DNA from: Tectiglobus sp965224045
GTDB taxonomy: Bacteria > Pseudomonadota > Alphaproteobacteria > Rhizobiales > Hyphomicrobiaceae
Assembly: GCA_965224045.1 (NCBI GenBank)
Contig: CBDCYD010000015.1
Span: forward strand, 620,001-684,000
Reading direction: 5' to 3'
DNA length: 64,000 nucleotides
The position numbers and the translations under genes were made by a program. The stretch's first letter is position 1; every line of letters starts with the position of its first letter. Positions 17,452-26,003 of this stretch are shown piece after piece. Under the pieces are notes generated by a model. That model did not search any database. It worked only from the letters and a program-made list of their open reading frames with translations, and was not told the DNA's origin.

Positions 17452-17683
17452 CCCCGCCCACTTGATGGTTCACAGATTCGTGAGCGCTACAGAATCGGCT
17501 GCCGAAGCCGGGTCGCTTGTTGCACTGCGGAAATACTATTTCAATGAATAACTACAAAGAGTTGCCGTTCAACTTCCGTTCAGGTTAGGTAGGCCACAAT
17601 TGCTTCACACGCCGCTGCCATAAGGACGCTCATCGTGAGGGTGGCGCCGCGTTACAACCAATGTGACCCTGAGGACTGGACCC

Positions 17684-18019
17684 ATGAGACTTTTCATTGC
17701 TGCCATCGCCGCCGCGGGCATGCTCGCAATCAACACCGGATCCGCCACCGCGGGTATGTCAGGCCTGGCCGGCAATTCTGCCATGGCGGCGTATCAGGAC
17801 GACCTCGTGATCAAGACCGGGCGCCGGCGTGGACGACGACTGGCCACCGGCATTGCCATCGGTCTTGGCATCCTCGGCATAATTGCTGCGAGCCGCGCAG
17901 CGCGGGCGGGCCACTACGACGATTATGAATGGCGACACGTGCGCCGGTGCGAACGCTGGCGACGCCGTTGCCTCAACGGCAATGACCGGGCTTGCTTCCG
18001 CTTTGACAATCGCTGCTGA
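17684..18019 (+). CDS. Small secreted basic Cys-containing protein
   Basis: The 111-residue product starts with a likely signal peptide (MRLFIAAIAAAGMLAINTGS, cleavage near ATAG at about residue 24). A hydrophobic stretch at about 53-70 follows an Arg-rich patch, and the C-terminal tail holds four cysteines (RRCERWRRRC...DRACFRFDNRC). I do not recognise a named family, but short proteins of this shape are common in Hyphomicrobiales genomes. The ATG at 17684 follows GAGGA with 8 bases between. The gene stands alone, followed by a hairpin at 18059-18084. A periplasmic or envelope role stabilised by disulfides is an inference. Confidence 0.75.
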   Translation: MRLFIAAIAAAGMLAINTGSATAGMSGLAGNSAMAAYQDDLVIKTGRRRGRRLATGIAIGLGILGIIAASRAARAGHYDDYEWRHVRRCERWRRRCLNGNDRACFRFDNRC

Positions 18020-18058
18020 GCGACGCCCGTTTCTGAGTTCATTGTCCTGAATTCATCT

Positions 18059-18084
18059 AAAGGCCGCGCCAAAGGGCGCGGCCT
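18059..18084 (+). terminator. Hairpin after the small secreted protein gene
   Basis: AAGGCCGCGCC (18059-18069) pairs perfectly with GGCGCGGCCTT (18074-18084) around a 4-base loop, 40 bp after the stop at 18019. A short T-rich stretch (ATTTTG) follows only after seven bases, so it is a strong stem with a weak U-tract. Confidence 0.65.
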
Positions 18085-18244
18085 TCGGCGTATTTTGTGG
18101 CCGTCGGTTGAGCGGGATCAAGGCGCGCCTTGCCAGCGCGCCCTCTACCTTGAAAAATGATGTTCGCGCACCGGTCGACCGAAGGTGGTTGCAGCCGGGC
18201 GGTGTAGTGGTGCGGATCGGACCTGCACGAGGGAGAGGCGCTTA

Positions 18245-20389
18245 ATGTCCTTTCAGGCGCTCGACAATGCGTTTGCCGGTGTGCCACTGCAGTCGGTGGC
18301 AACGGTCGTGCTTGACACCGAGACCACGGGTCTCGATCCGGTCAACGACCGCATTGTGCAGATTGGTGCCGTGCGGCTCGGAAGCGCAAGCGGGATCGAG
18401 ACGGCAACTACATTCGATGAACTCGTCAACCCGACAATTCCAATCCCCGCGGCGGCCAGCAGCGTCCACGGGCTGACGGACGCCGACGTCGCCGTCGCGT
18501 CGCCCTTTGCCGAAGTGGCCTCGTCATTCTTCGATTGGGCAGGCTCGTCCCTCATCGTCGGTTATTCGATCGGCTTCGACCTCGCCATACTCAAGGCCGA
18601 ATGCCAACGCAGCGGTCTTGCCTGGCGCGCACCGCGCTCGCTCGATGTCCGACATCTGATCGAGGTCATTGCACCGGAGCTGCCGGAGGCATCACTCGAA
18701 GTTGCCGGAGACTGGCTCGGAATTGCAATTGAAGGCCGGCACACCGCGCTTGGTGATGCACGTGCCACGGCGCAAATCTATGAAGCGCTCGTCGCCCGGC
18801 TCGCCGACGACGGCATCAAAACGCTTGCGCAGGCAGAGCGCGCCGCACTCAACAAGGGGGCACGCCACCAGGTCAGCGCACGGGGTGCAGGGTGGGAAGA
18901 GGCGGTCGATGCAAATCGACTCGTGCCGGCATCCGTCGCCGACTATGCGCGCATCGACAGCTTTCCATACCGCCATCGCGTCGACGATCTCATGAGCGCA
19001 CCGCCGCGCATGCTGCCGGGCGATGCGACCGTGCGCGAGGCATTGTCGATCATGATGCGGGATAAGGTCAGTTCCGTCTTCCTGCCGCCGACCGCCAGTG
19101 ATAGCGGCAACGGCATTCTGACCGAACGCGATATTCTTAGAGCGATCGACGGTGATCCTGCGCAAGCGCTGACGAGCGCGGCGGTGCGCCATGCCTCCTA
19201 TCCGCTGGCGACCATCGGTGCAGAGGAGTTCGTCTATCGCGCGATCGTCGATATGGCCGCGCGCGGCGTGCGCCACCTCGGCGTCCACGGCGCAGGTGGA
19301 GAACTTGTCGGTGCGCTTAGCGCGCGCGACCTTCTCAAGCAGCGTGCCAGTGATGCCGTTTCCTTGGGCAACAGCCTTGCAAATGCCAAGACGCCGGCGG
19401 AACTCGGGCTGATCTGGTCCGACCTGACGGTCGTCGCCCGCGGCCTGGTCTCGGAAGAGGTCGATGCGCGTGATATCGCGGCGATCATCTCGCATGAGTT
19501 GCGCGCGCTGACGAGACGGGCGTGCGTGATCGCGGAACAGGACTTGGCGGATGCCGGGCACGGCGGGCCGCCTGTCGGCTACGCGATGCTAGTGCTCGGA
19601 TCGGGCGGCCGGGGCGAGAGCCTGCTGGCGATGGATCAGGACAACGCGATCATCTATGAAAGCGGCGATGCAGACGGCGAGATCGACCGATGGTTCGAAG
19701 ACCTCGGCGCGCGCGTGGCCGATGTTTTGAACGATGTCGGGGTCGCCTATTGCCAGGGCGGCGTCATGGCCAAGAACCCGGCGTGGCGGATGAGCCTTGC
19801 GCGCTGGCGCGAAACGGTTGCCAACTGGATCGCCAGGTCGCGTCCCGAGGATATTCTCAACGCAGACATCTTTTTCGATTTCACATCGGTTCACGGCGAT
19901 CACGGGCTCGGCGACGCGTTGCGTACAGAAGCCTTGAAGGTGGCCGGCCCGGCGCGCAACTTCCAGCGCACGCTTGCGACAAATGCCGCACGATTTGAAA
20001 GTCCGCTCGGACTGTTCGGGCGATGGCGGCTGACGGATGGTCGTGTCGATCTCAAAAAGGCCGCGCTGTTCCCGATCGTTTCCACGGCACGCGTTCTGGC
20101 GCTGCGACACGGGATCAGTGCCCGTTCCACACCAGAGCGTCTCAAGGCGGTGGCGCGCGATGCACCCGAACAGGCGCAACTGATCGAGGCGCTGACCGAG
20201 GCCCACAAAATTGCCCTCGACGCGGTGCTCAAACAGCAGTTGCGCGATCTCGAGCGCGGGCTCAAGCTGTCGAATGCGATACGGCCGTCCGAACTTGGCA
20301 AGCACGAGCAGCAGGAACTGAGATGGGCACTCGAGCAAATTGCGAGCGTCTCCAGCCTGCTTGGCACACCGCTTTTTTCGGCGTCATGA
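18245..20389 (+). CDS. Fusion: DEDDh 3'-5' exonuclease + CBS pair + DUF294 nucleotidyltransferase
   Basis: This 714-residue protein has three parts. Residues about 15-180 are a DnaQ-like exonuclease with all DEDDh residues in place: VLDTETTGLDP, VGYSIGFDLA and GRHTALGDA. Residues about 245-365 are two CBS motifs. Residues about 370-700 are a DUF294 nucleotidyltransferase domain, with GSGGRGES and AMDQDNAI as the Pol-beta-type GS...DxD site, and its C-terminal helical partner. Many DUF294 proteins have a cyclic-nucleotide domain in front of CBS; here an exonuclease takes that place. CBS domains usually bind adenine nucleotides, so the exonuclease or transferase may be gated by energy state (inference). 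The ATG at 18245 follows GAGAGG. A small membrane protein is 56 bp downstream. Confidence 0.88.
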   Translation: MSFQALDNAFAGVPLQSVATVVLDTETTGLDPVNDRIVQIGAVRLGSASGIETATTFDELVNPTIPIPAAASSVHGLTDADVAVASPFAEVASSFFDWAGSSLIVGYSIGFDLAILKAECQRSGLAWRAPRSLDVRHLIEVIAPELPEASLEVAGDWLGIAIEGRHTALGDARATAQIYEALVARLADDGIKTLAQAERAALNKGARHQVSARGAGWEEAVDANRLVPASVADYARIDSFPYRHRVDDLMSAPPRMLPGDATVREALSIMMRDKVSSVFLPPTASDSGNGILTERDILRAIDGDPAQALTSAAVRHASYPLATIGAEEFVYRAIVDMAARGVRHLGVHGAGGELVGALSARDLLKQRASDAVSLGNSLANAKTPAELGLIWSDLTVVARGLVSEEVDARDIAAIISHELRALTRRACVIAEQDLADAGHGGPPVGYAMLVLGSGGRGESLLAMDQDNAIIYESGDADGEIDRWFEDLGARVADVLNDVGVAYCQGGVMAKNPAWRMSLARWRETVANWIARSRPEDILNADIFFDFTSVHGDHGLGDALRTEALKVAGPARNFQRTLATNAARFESPLGLFGRWRLTDGRVDLKKAALFPIVSTARVLALRHGISARSTPERLKAVARDAPEQAQLIEALTEAHKIALDAVLKQQLRDLERGLKLSNAIRPSELGKHEQQELRWALEQIASVSSLLGTPLFSAS

Positions 20390-20445
20390 CGGTATCGAGG
20401 TGTGACGAACAATGATTGCGCTTTTATCACGCAACCGGGGCGGAC

Positions 20446-20700
20446 ATGCTTAGAGTGCTGTCCCTCGTTTTTGCGATCACGTTGATCTTGGTCGGGCTCA
20501 TCGTCCTGCCCATGCCGATTCCACTCGGCGCCATCATGATCGTTTCAGGGCTTGTCCTGCTGATCTCGGTGAGCACGACGGTGGCGCTCAAGCTACGGAC
20601 GTTTCGGCGCAATCACCGCGACATCGACAAATGGATCCGCGCCGCGGAAGACCGCCTGCCGGAGACCTGGCGGCGCGTGCTAAGGCGCACCGATCCTTAG
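20446..20700 (+). CDS. Small two-helix membrane protein (PGPGW-like)
   Basis: This 84-residue protein has two hydrophobic helices (about 4-21 and 25-46) separated by LPMPIPLG, resembling the Pro/Gly turn of the putative transmembrane PGPGW family, then a basic cytoplasmic tail rich in Arg. The ATG at 20446 has GGGGCGG shortly before it; an in-frame TTG at 20416 is less likely. It lies 56 bp after the exonuclease-CBS-DUF294 gene on the same strand, so it may be co-transcribed. Function is unknown. Confidence 0.7.
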   Translation: MLRVLSLVFAITLILVGLIVLPMPIPLGAIMIVSGLVLLISVSTTVALKLRTFRRNHRDIDKWIRAAEDRLPETWRRVLRRTDP

Positions 20701-20766
20701 GTCCATCCGTCATGTGCAGACAGGCATCGCGGATCTGCTCCCTTTGCCGGCCATGTTTGCATGGCT

Positions 20767-21457
20767 TCAACCTTCCAAGATCAATCGGGCGGTCTCATCC
20801 GGCATCGACAACATCGGATAATGCCCGGTGTCGAACTCGTGCCAACGGGCCCCAAGCAGATCAGCCGTGCGCCGGATATGCGCTTCTCCAGGGTTGGCGG
20901 CGCGCGAACAATAAAGCACCGATGCCTGCCAGGACTGCTGCCAAAAGCCGGCCAGTTTCACCGGCTCCGTGAATACCCCCGATCGGGTGCAGCGTGAAGC
21001 GTTGCGCTGTCCAAGAACGCAGGCCCGGTTCCAGGTCCTGGAGCAAGCGTTGTTCGGCATCCTCGCGTGACGGGCCCAGCGCCAGGTCGGTGTTGCGTGT
21101 AGCAGGCCTGGTGACGAGGTCGCGGATTTTCTCACCATCCAGCAAGGCCAGCGCATCGACAAAGACGAGGCGGGCAACGCGCTCGCGGGTTAGTTCGGCG
21201 AGACGCGCCATCACCATGCCGCCCGATGATGTGGCGGCGAGGACGACGTCGCGGAAATCATGGAAGTGGAGAAGTTGGGCCAGTTCTTCGGCGTGGGTCT
21301 CGGTGGTTATGCCGGCGCGCAGCTGATGGGCGCGTTCCGCGCAGCCCTCAAGCGTCGGAGTCATCACCCTATGGCCCGCGCGGACCAGGCGATCTGCGAC
21401 CATGTTCCAGATCCAGCCACCCTGGTAGGCGCCATGGATGAGGATGAACGTTGTCAT
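20767..21457 (-). pseudogene. Alpha/beta hydrolase (salicylate/pyrethroid esterase-like) broken by a frameshift
   Basis: The first part (start 21457, AGGAAAGG before the ATG) reads MTTFILIHGAYQGGWIWN and continues through TSSGG (the Ser nucleophile region) to RFTLHPIG. The remaining family sequence, GVFTEPVKLAGFW to FDTGHYPMLSMPDE with the catalytic His in GHYPM, is in the next frame and ends at 20767. The switch falls on five C's at 20976-20980 (+ strand). With four, the two halves join as PIGVFTEPVK. Without correction, the first frame runs to 20861 with a nonsense tail and loses the catalytic histidine. It is either a real one-base insertion or a homopolymer sequencing error. The intact protein would be about 229 residues. 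Confidence 0.85.
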
Positions 21458-21671
21458 GGCAAACCTTTCCTGAAACCTTGGCTGGCGATCGAGCCTCACC
21501 GCATGGCGGAGCATACGATCGCGACGAACATATCCGCCACTTGAAATGTGATCATTGACGGCCTCGGGTCCGGCGATGATGGCCGATAAGAGTTGACCGC
21601 ACGGCGCCGGCGGCCTGCAATGCAGTTTGAGAACGTGGGCTTACCACGGGGGCAGTGTTCTGAGAGGCGCC

Positions 21672-22139
21672 ATGCGTACGGTCGGGATCGGGTTTTACTG
21701 GAATGATTTGAGAGTCGGTGAAAAATTTAGAACCCTGAACCGCACCATCACCGAGGCCGACATCGTGCAATTCATCGGCGTGACCGGCATGGTGGAGACG
21801 ATATTCACGGACCTTTCCTTCAACGATCATCACGGCGCGATCCACGGCCGTGTGGTGCCGGCTGCATGCACCTATACGATCATTGAAGGTCTGCTCTGCC
21901 AATCGACGATGCAGACGACGGGCCTGGCGTTGCTCGAAGTGGAAAAGAAGATCCTCAAGCCGGTATTTGCCGGCGATACGGTGCATGCCGAGGTCGAGGT
22001 CATCGGCTTGCGTGAAACCAGCAAGGGCGGGCGCGGCATCGTCACGACGATGAATCATATCGTCAACCAGAGCGACGAGACGGTCATCATCTACAAGGCG
22101 GTTCGCATGATGGCGGGTCGGCCGGAGGACGGACACTAA
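21672..22139 (+). CDS. MaoC-like hotdog dehydratase
   Basis: This 155-residue protein has a MaoC/R-hydratase hotdog layout: WNDLRVGEKFRTLNRTITEADIVQF at the N-terminus, GAIHGRVVPA in the middle where the hydratase helix lies, and KKILKPVFAGDTVHAEVEV at the third strand. Family members hydrate enoyl-CoAs or dehydrate hydroxyacyl-CoAs. The start follows GAGAGG. It is the first gene of a plus-strand run with an LLM oxidoreductase, BadH-like SDR, acyl-CoA dehydrogenase, crotonase and second SDR, which fits beta-oxidation-like turnover of a CoA thioester. Confidence 0.85.
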   Translation: MRTVGIGFYWNDLRVGEKFRTLNRTITEADIVQFIGVTGMVETIFTDLSFNDHHGAIHGRVVPAACTYTIIEGLLCQSTMQTTGLALLEVEKKILKPVFAGDTVHAEVEVIGLRETSKGGRGIVTTMNHIVNQSDETVIIYKAVRMMAGRPEDGH

Positions 22140-22205
22140 CCACCATCGATTGCGAGCACTTCCGAGAATTACCGGAACGACATCAATCCAGTCAGGAGAA
22201 CTCTC

Positions 22206-23057
22206 ATGAAAATCGGCCTCTCAACGCCCCTGCCAGCCTATACGATCGATCCGGCCTTCATGGCGCGAAAGGCGGAGGAACTGGGCTTCGACTCGCTTTG
22301 GTATGCGGAACATCCGGCGACCCCGGTCGAAAGCAACAGCCCGTTCCCGTCCACCGGCGGCGAGATTCCGTGGACCTATTCGCACTTCACAGAGCCCTAC
22401 ATCGCGCTGGCGCGGGCTTCCGGCGTTACCAGCAAGCTGTTGCTCGGCACCGGCATCACGCTGGTGCCGCAACGCAACCCGCTGATCCTTGCCAAGGAGG
22501 TCGCGGCGCTCGACTTCCACAGCGGCGGGCGGTTCCTGTTTGGAATCGGAACCGGGTGGCTGCGCGAAGAGGTTGAATTGTTCGGCGGCGATTTTCCAAG
22601 GCGTTGGACCCAGACACGTGAAGCACTCGACGCCATGAAAGCGCTGTGGAGCAACGACGAGGCGGAATTCGAAGGCAAATACTTAAAATTCCCCAAGGTC
22701 CGCTCGTTTCCAAAGCCCATGCAGAAGCCTTGGCCGCCCATTATCATCGGCGGCATGGCGCCGAAAGTCATCGACCGCATCGTCAAGCATGCCGATGGCT
22801 GGCTGCCCAACCGCATCACGTACGATGAACTGAAGGACAAGCGCGCCGAGTTGGACGAAAAGGCGACGGCAGCAGGGCGTGACCCCAAAAAGATCGAAAT
22901 TTCGATCTTCGGCCAGGAGGCCGATCCCGAACACATCGGCAAGCTGTTCGAGGCCGGCGCCGATCGTGTCGCCATTCGTCCGCAGCATGTCGAGACGGAA
23001 GCCGAGATGGGCCGGCAGCTCGACGATATCGCCAAGACGTTGCAGATCGGGGGGTGA
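22206..23057 (+). CDS. LLM class flavin/F420-dependent oxidoreductase
   Basis: This 283-residue luciferase-like protein has GFDSLWYAEHPATP, LLGTGITLVPQRNP, LDFHSGGRFLFGIGTGW and the PIIIGGMAPKVIDRI segment. The short length and TGW motif resemble the subfamily often annotated as F420-dependent (TIGR03619-like). Whether F420 or FMN is used cannot be told. The start follows AGGAGA 7 bases upstream. The stop is 3 bp before the next SDR start, so the two genes are tightly coupled. It lies 66 bp after the MaoC gene. A luciferase-type oxidoreductase is an unusual partner inside an acyl-CoA operon. Confidence 0.87.
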   Translation: MKIGLSTPLPAYTIDPAFMARKAEELGFDSLWYAEHPATPVESNSPFPSTGGEIPWTYSHFTEPYIALARASGVTSKLLLGTGITLVPQRNPLILAKEVAALDFHSGGRFLFGIGTGWLREEVELFGGDFPRRWTQTREALDAMKALWSNDEAEFEGKYLKFPKVRSFPKPMQKPWPPIIIGGMAPKVIDRIVKHADGWLPNRITYDELKDKRAELDEKATAAGRDPKKIEISIFGQEADPEHIGKLFEAGADRVAIRPQHVETEAEMGRQLDDIAKTLQIGG

Positions 23058-23060
23058 TGA

Positions 23061-23825
23061 ATGAGGGGCCTTGCAGGTCGCAGCGCCATCGTTACCGGAA
23101 GCGCCAGCGGAATCGGGCGGGCTATTGCGGTTCGCCTCGGCGAGGAAGGTTGCAAGGTCGGCGTGTTCGACATCAACGAGGCCGGCGGGAGGGAAACTGC
23201 CAGCGCGATTGGCGCGCGTGGCGGCACCGCGCAGGCTTTCGTTGTCGACATCACGGATCTTACTTCGGTGCGGTCGGGTGTGGCAGCCTTCGAGCAGGCG
23301 ATCGGACCGACGGAGGTGCTGGTCAACAATGCCGGCTGGGACAAGTTCGTGCCGTTTCTCGATACCGACACCGCGCTTTGGAAGCGGGTGATCGATATCA
23401 ATCTCTACGGTCCGCTCAACATGCATTATGCCGTGCTGCCCGGCATGGTCGCGCGCAAGTTCGGCCGCGTGATCAACATCTCATCCGATGCAGGCCGGGT
23501 AGGCTCATCCGGCGAGGCGGTGTATTCGGCGGCCAAGGGCGGGATCATCAGCTTTACGAAGACACTGTCCCGGGAACTGACACGGGCCGGGATCCAGCTC
23601 AACACGGTGTGTCCGGGGCCGACAGATACGCCGCTATTTGCGCAGTTCGCCGATGGCGAATCCGGACAGAAGGTCGTCGAAGGCCTGAAACGGGCGATCC
23701 CGATGCGCCGCCTCGGGCAACCGGACGACTATCCCGGCATTGTCGCCTTTCTTGCCAGCAATGATGCCGCCTACATTACCGGTCAGACGATCAGTGTTTC
23801 GGGCGGGCTGACGATGCACGGCTGA
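23061..23825 (+). CDS. BadH-like SDR (2-hydroxycyclohexanecarboxyl-CoA dehydrogenase type)
   Basis: This 254-residue SDR has TGSASGIG at about 12-19, NNAGWDKFVPF, Ser141/142, Tyr155 and Lys159 (VYSAAKGG) and the closing SVSGGLTMHG. The NAGWD, SSDAGRVGSSGEAVYSAAKGG and C-terminal SGGLTM patterns recall BadH of Rhodopseudomonas palustris, which oxidises 2-hydroxycyclohexane-1-carboxyl-CoA with NAD. This is from memory, not an alignment. Neighbouring acyl-CoA dehydrogenase and crotonase genes fit a cyclohexanecarboxylate-like ring pathway, but no recognisable BadI ring hydrolase is adjacent. Start is 3 bp after the LLM stop, with GGGGGTG upstream. Confidence 0.88.
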   Translation: MRGLAGRSAIVTGSASGIGRAIAVRLGEEGCKVGVFDINEAGGRETASAIGARGGTAQAFVVDITDLTSVRSGVAAFEQAIGPTEVLVNNAGWDKFVPFLDTDTALWKRVIDINLYGPLNMHYAVLPGMVARKFGRVINISSDAGRVGSSGEAVYSAAKGGIISFTKTLSRELTRAGIQLNTVCPGPTDTPLFAQFADGESGQKVVEGLKRAIPMRRLGQPDDYPGIVAFLASNDAAYITGQTISVSGGLTMHG

Positions 23826-23869
23826 GCACCGACGCAACACTCTTACAACCGCACCTTCGTGGGGACGCC

Positions 23870-25066
23870 ATGGAATTCGAACTTTCCGACGAACAATTGG
23901 CGATGCAGGATACCGCACGACGCTTCGCGCGTGAGAAATTGGCACCGCAGTATCAGGAAGGAGACCGAACCGGCAAACTGAACCGCGGCTTGATCCGAGA
24001 GATGGGGGCGCTCGGACTGATCGGCGTGGAATTGCCGGAAGACTTCGGCGGGCTCGGCAGCGACAGCGTGACAGCGGGCGTCATCATCGATGAAATCGCG
24101 TACGGTGATTTCACGATGAGCTACGTGCAACTCGTCGCGGGCCTTTTGGGCGACATCGTCGTACGCTTTGCCAACCCCGACATCGCGCGCCAGTGGGTGC
24201 CGAAATTCGTATCGGGCGAAGCAATCATCGGGCTCGGGCTGACGGAGCCGCGCGGCGGGTCCGATGCCGCGAACCTTGCCGTTGGTGCTCGCAAATCCGG
24301 CAACGGCTACGTGCTGCGCGGCGAAAAGACTTCGATGAGTTTTGCCGGCGAAGCCGACGTTGCCCTGGTGTTTGCGCGCACGGGCGAACCGGGCTCCGGT
24401 GCACGCGGGGTCAGCGGATTTTTCGTCGAACTCGATCAACCCGGCATTACCCGGACACGGTTTGACGATCTCGGGACACGCGCCGTATCGCGCGGATCCG
24501 TGTTTTTCGATGATGTGTTCGTCCCGTCGGAGTGCCTGCTCGGCGACGAAGGACGGGGATTTTCGCAGATCATGGCCGGGTTCGATTATAGCCGGGCACT
24601 GATCGCGCTGGAGTGTCATGGAGCAGCCCGCGCGTCCCTGGACGAAGCCTGGGCCTACACCGGCGAGCGAGAGGCGTTCGGCGTGCCGATCGCGCAATAC
24701 CAGGGCGTAACGTTCCCGTTGGCGGAAGCGGAAACGCAGCTCACGATGCTGAAGCTGCTCTCATTCAACACGCTGTGGCTGCGCGATGCCGGCAAGCCAC
24801 ACACCGCCGAAGCCGCGATGTGCAAATGGTATGGTCCTAAAACTGCGGTTGATGTGATCCACCAGTGCCTGCTGACGCACGGCCACTACGGCTACACCAT
24901 GAACCTGCCGCACCAGCAACGCCTTCGTGATGTCATGGGCCTCGAGATCGGTGACGGGACCGCGCAGATCCAGAAGCTGGTGATCGCTCGCGAAAAAGTC
25001 GGCCGCATGGCCGTCCAGTATTCGAAGGAGGCACGTGCAGCCGCCCGACACCCCGATGCCAGCTAA
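23870..25066 (+). CDS. Acyl-CoA dehydrogenase family protein
   Basis: This 398-residue flavoprotein has the three-domain acyl-CoA dehydrogenase layout: MEFELSDEQLAMQDTARRFA at the start, GLGLTEPRGGSDAANL for FAD/substrate contact, KTSMSFAGEADV, and the C-terminal helical part with CKWYGPKTAVDVIHQCLLTHGHYGYTM. Length is typical. It should introduce an alpha,beta double bond into a CoA thioester and pass electrons to ETF. It lies 44 bp downstream of the BadH-like SDR and 36 bp before a crotonase. AliB-type cyclohexanecarboxyl-CoA dehydrogenase is one candidate role, by context only. Confidence 0.92.
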   Translation: MEFELSDEQLAMQDTARRFAREKLAPQYQEGDRTGKLNRGLIREMGALGLIGVELPEDFGGLGSDSVTAGVIIDEIAYGDFTMSYVQLVAGLLGDIVVRFANPDIARQWVPKFVSGEAIIGLGLTEPRGGSDAANLAVGARKSGNGYVLRGEKTSMSFAGEADVALVFARTGEPGSGARGVSGFFVELDQPGITRTRFDDLGTRAVSRGSVFFDDVFVPSECLLGDEGRGFSQIMAGFDYSRALIALECHGAARASLDEAWAYTGEREAFGVPIAQYQGVTFPLAEAETQLTMLKLLSFNTLWLRDAGKPHTAEAAMCKWYGPKTAVDVIHQCLLTHGHYGYTMNLPHQQRLRDVMGLEIGDGTAQIQKLVIAREKVGRMAVQYSKEARAAARHPDAS

Positions 25067-25102
25067 TGCAATCGCACAATCCAATACAACAGGAGCGCTC
25101 CG

Positions 25103-25912
25103 ATGACTGACCGCTACGCCGCCTATGACAAGTTGCTGATAGAACGGCCTGCCGACGGCATCCTCAAGATCACCTTCAACAAGCCGGAGACGTACAATTC
25201 CGTTGATGCCGAAACCCACACGCAGCTCACCTACATCTGGCGTGACATTGATGCCGATCCGAGCGTGCGAGCGGTGCTCGTCACCGGTGCGGGCCGCGCG
25301 TTCTCGGCAGGCGGTGATTTCGGTCTGATCGAGAAGATCATGGAAGATCCGACGACGCGCATGCAGACGTGGAAGGAGGCGCGCGACCTCGTCTACAACA
25401 TCATCAACTGCAACAAGGTGATCGTGTCAGCGATCAACGGTCCGGCGGTCGGTGCCGGATTGGTGGTGGGTCTACTGGCGGACGTATCGATCGCGGGTAA
25501 GGCGGCCCGCATTGTCGACGGGCATACGCGGCTCGGCGTTGCGGCCGGCGATGCAGCCTGCATCATCTGGCCGCTGCTGTGCGGCATGGCCAAGGCAAAA
25601 TACTACCTACTGACCTGCCGGCCGTTGCGCGGGGAGGAAGCTGAACGGATCGGACTGGTCTCGATGTGCGTCGACGACGACAAGCTGCAGGACACGGCAA
25701 TGGATGTCGCAAGCGAGCTTGCCGACGGTGCGCAAAGTGCGATCCGATGGACTAAGTATGCGCTCAACAACTGGTTGAGGATGGCCGGGCCGACGTTCGA
25801 CACCTCGACGGCGCTGGAAATCCTCGGGTTTACCGGAGCAGAAGCGCAGGAAGGGCTCGCAGCGCACAAAGAAAAGCGCATGCCGCAGTTCCCAACGGAC
25901 TGTCCCGTCTGA
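25103..25912 (+). CDS. Enoyl-CoA hydratase/isomerase family protein
   Basis: This 269-residue crotonase-fold protein has the oxyanion-hole segments AFSAGGDFGLI and NGPAVGAGLVVGLLADVSIAG. The two glutamates used by classical hydratases are not at their usual places: the PExLLG region reads GHTRLG and the second Glu region reads AKYYLLTC. An acidic residue is present in AAGDAAC. The reaction may therefore be hydration through another residue, isomerisation or hydrolysis. The start follows AGGAGC 7 bases upstream. It sits between the acyl-CoA dehydrogenase and an SDR in the same operon. Confidence 0.88.
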   Translation: MTDRYAAYDKLLIERPADGILKITFNKPETYNSVDAETHTQLTYIWRDIDADPSVRAVLVTGAGRAFSAGGDFGLIEKIMEDPTTRMQTWKEARDLVYNIINCNKVIVSAINGPAVGAGLVVGLLADVSIAGKAARIVDGHTRLGVAAGDAACIIWPLLCGMAKAKYYLLTCRPLRGEEAERIGLVSMCVDDDKLQDTAMDVASELADGAQSAIRWTKYALNNWLRMAGPTFDTSTALEILGFTGAEAQEGLAAHKEKRMPQFPTDCPV

Positions 25913-26003
25913 CCCGGGCCATTTGCATGACCCAGCCAATGCCCGGTTGACCGAGGCATGCAATCGCACCGGCCAAGTCGACCACAACTTGCGGAGCCAT
26001 ATC

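Noticed and set aside
18122..18142. GGCGCGC...GCGCGCC hairpin upstream of the exonuclease fusion
   Set aside because: A 7-bp GC stem is common in sequence of this composition; no T-run or conserved leader pattern supports a riboswitch or attenuator.
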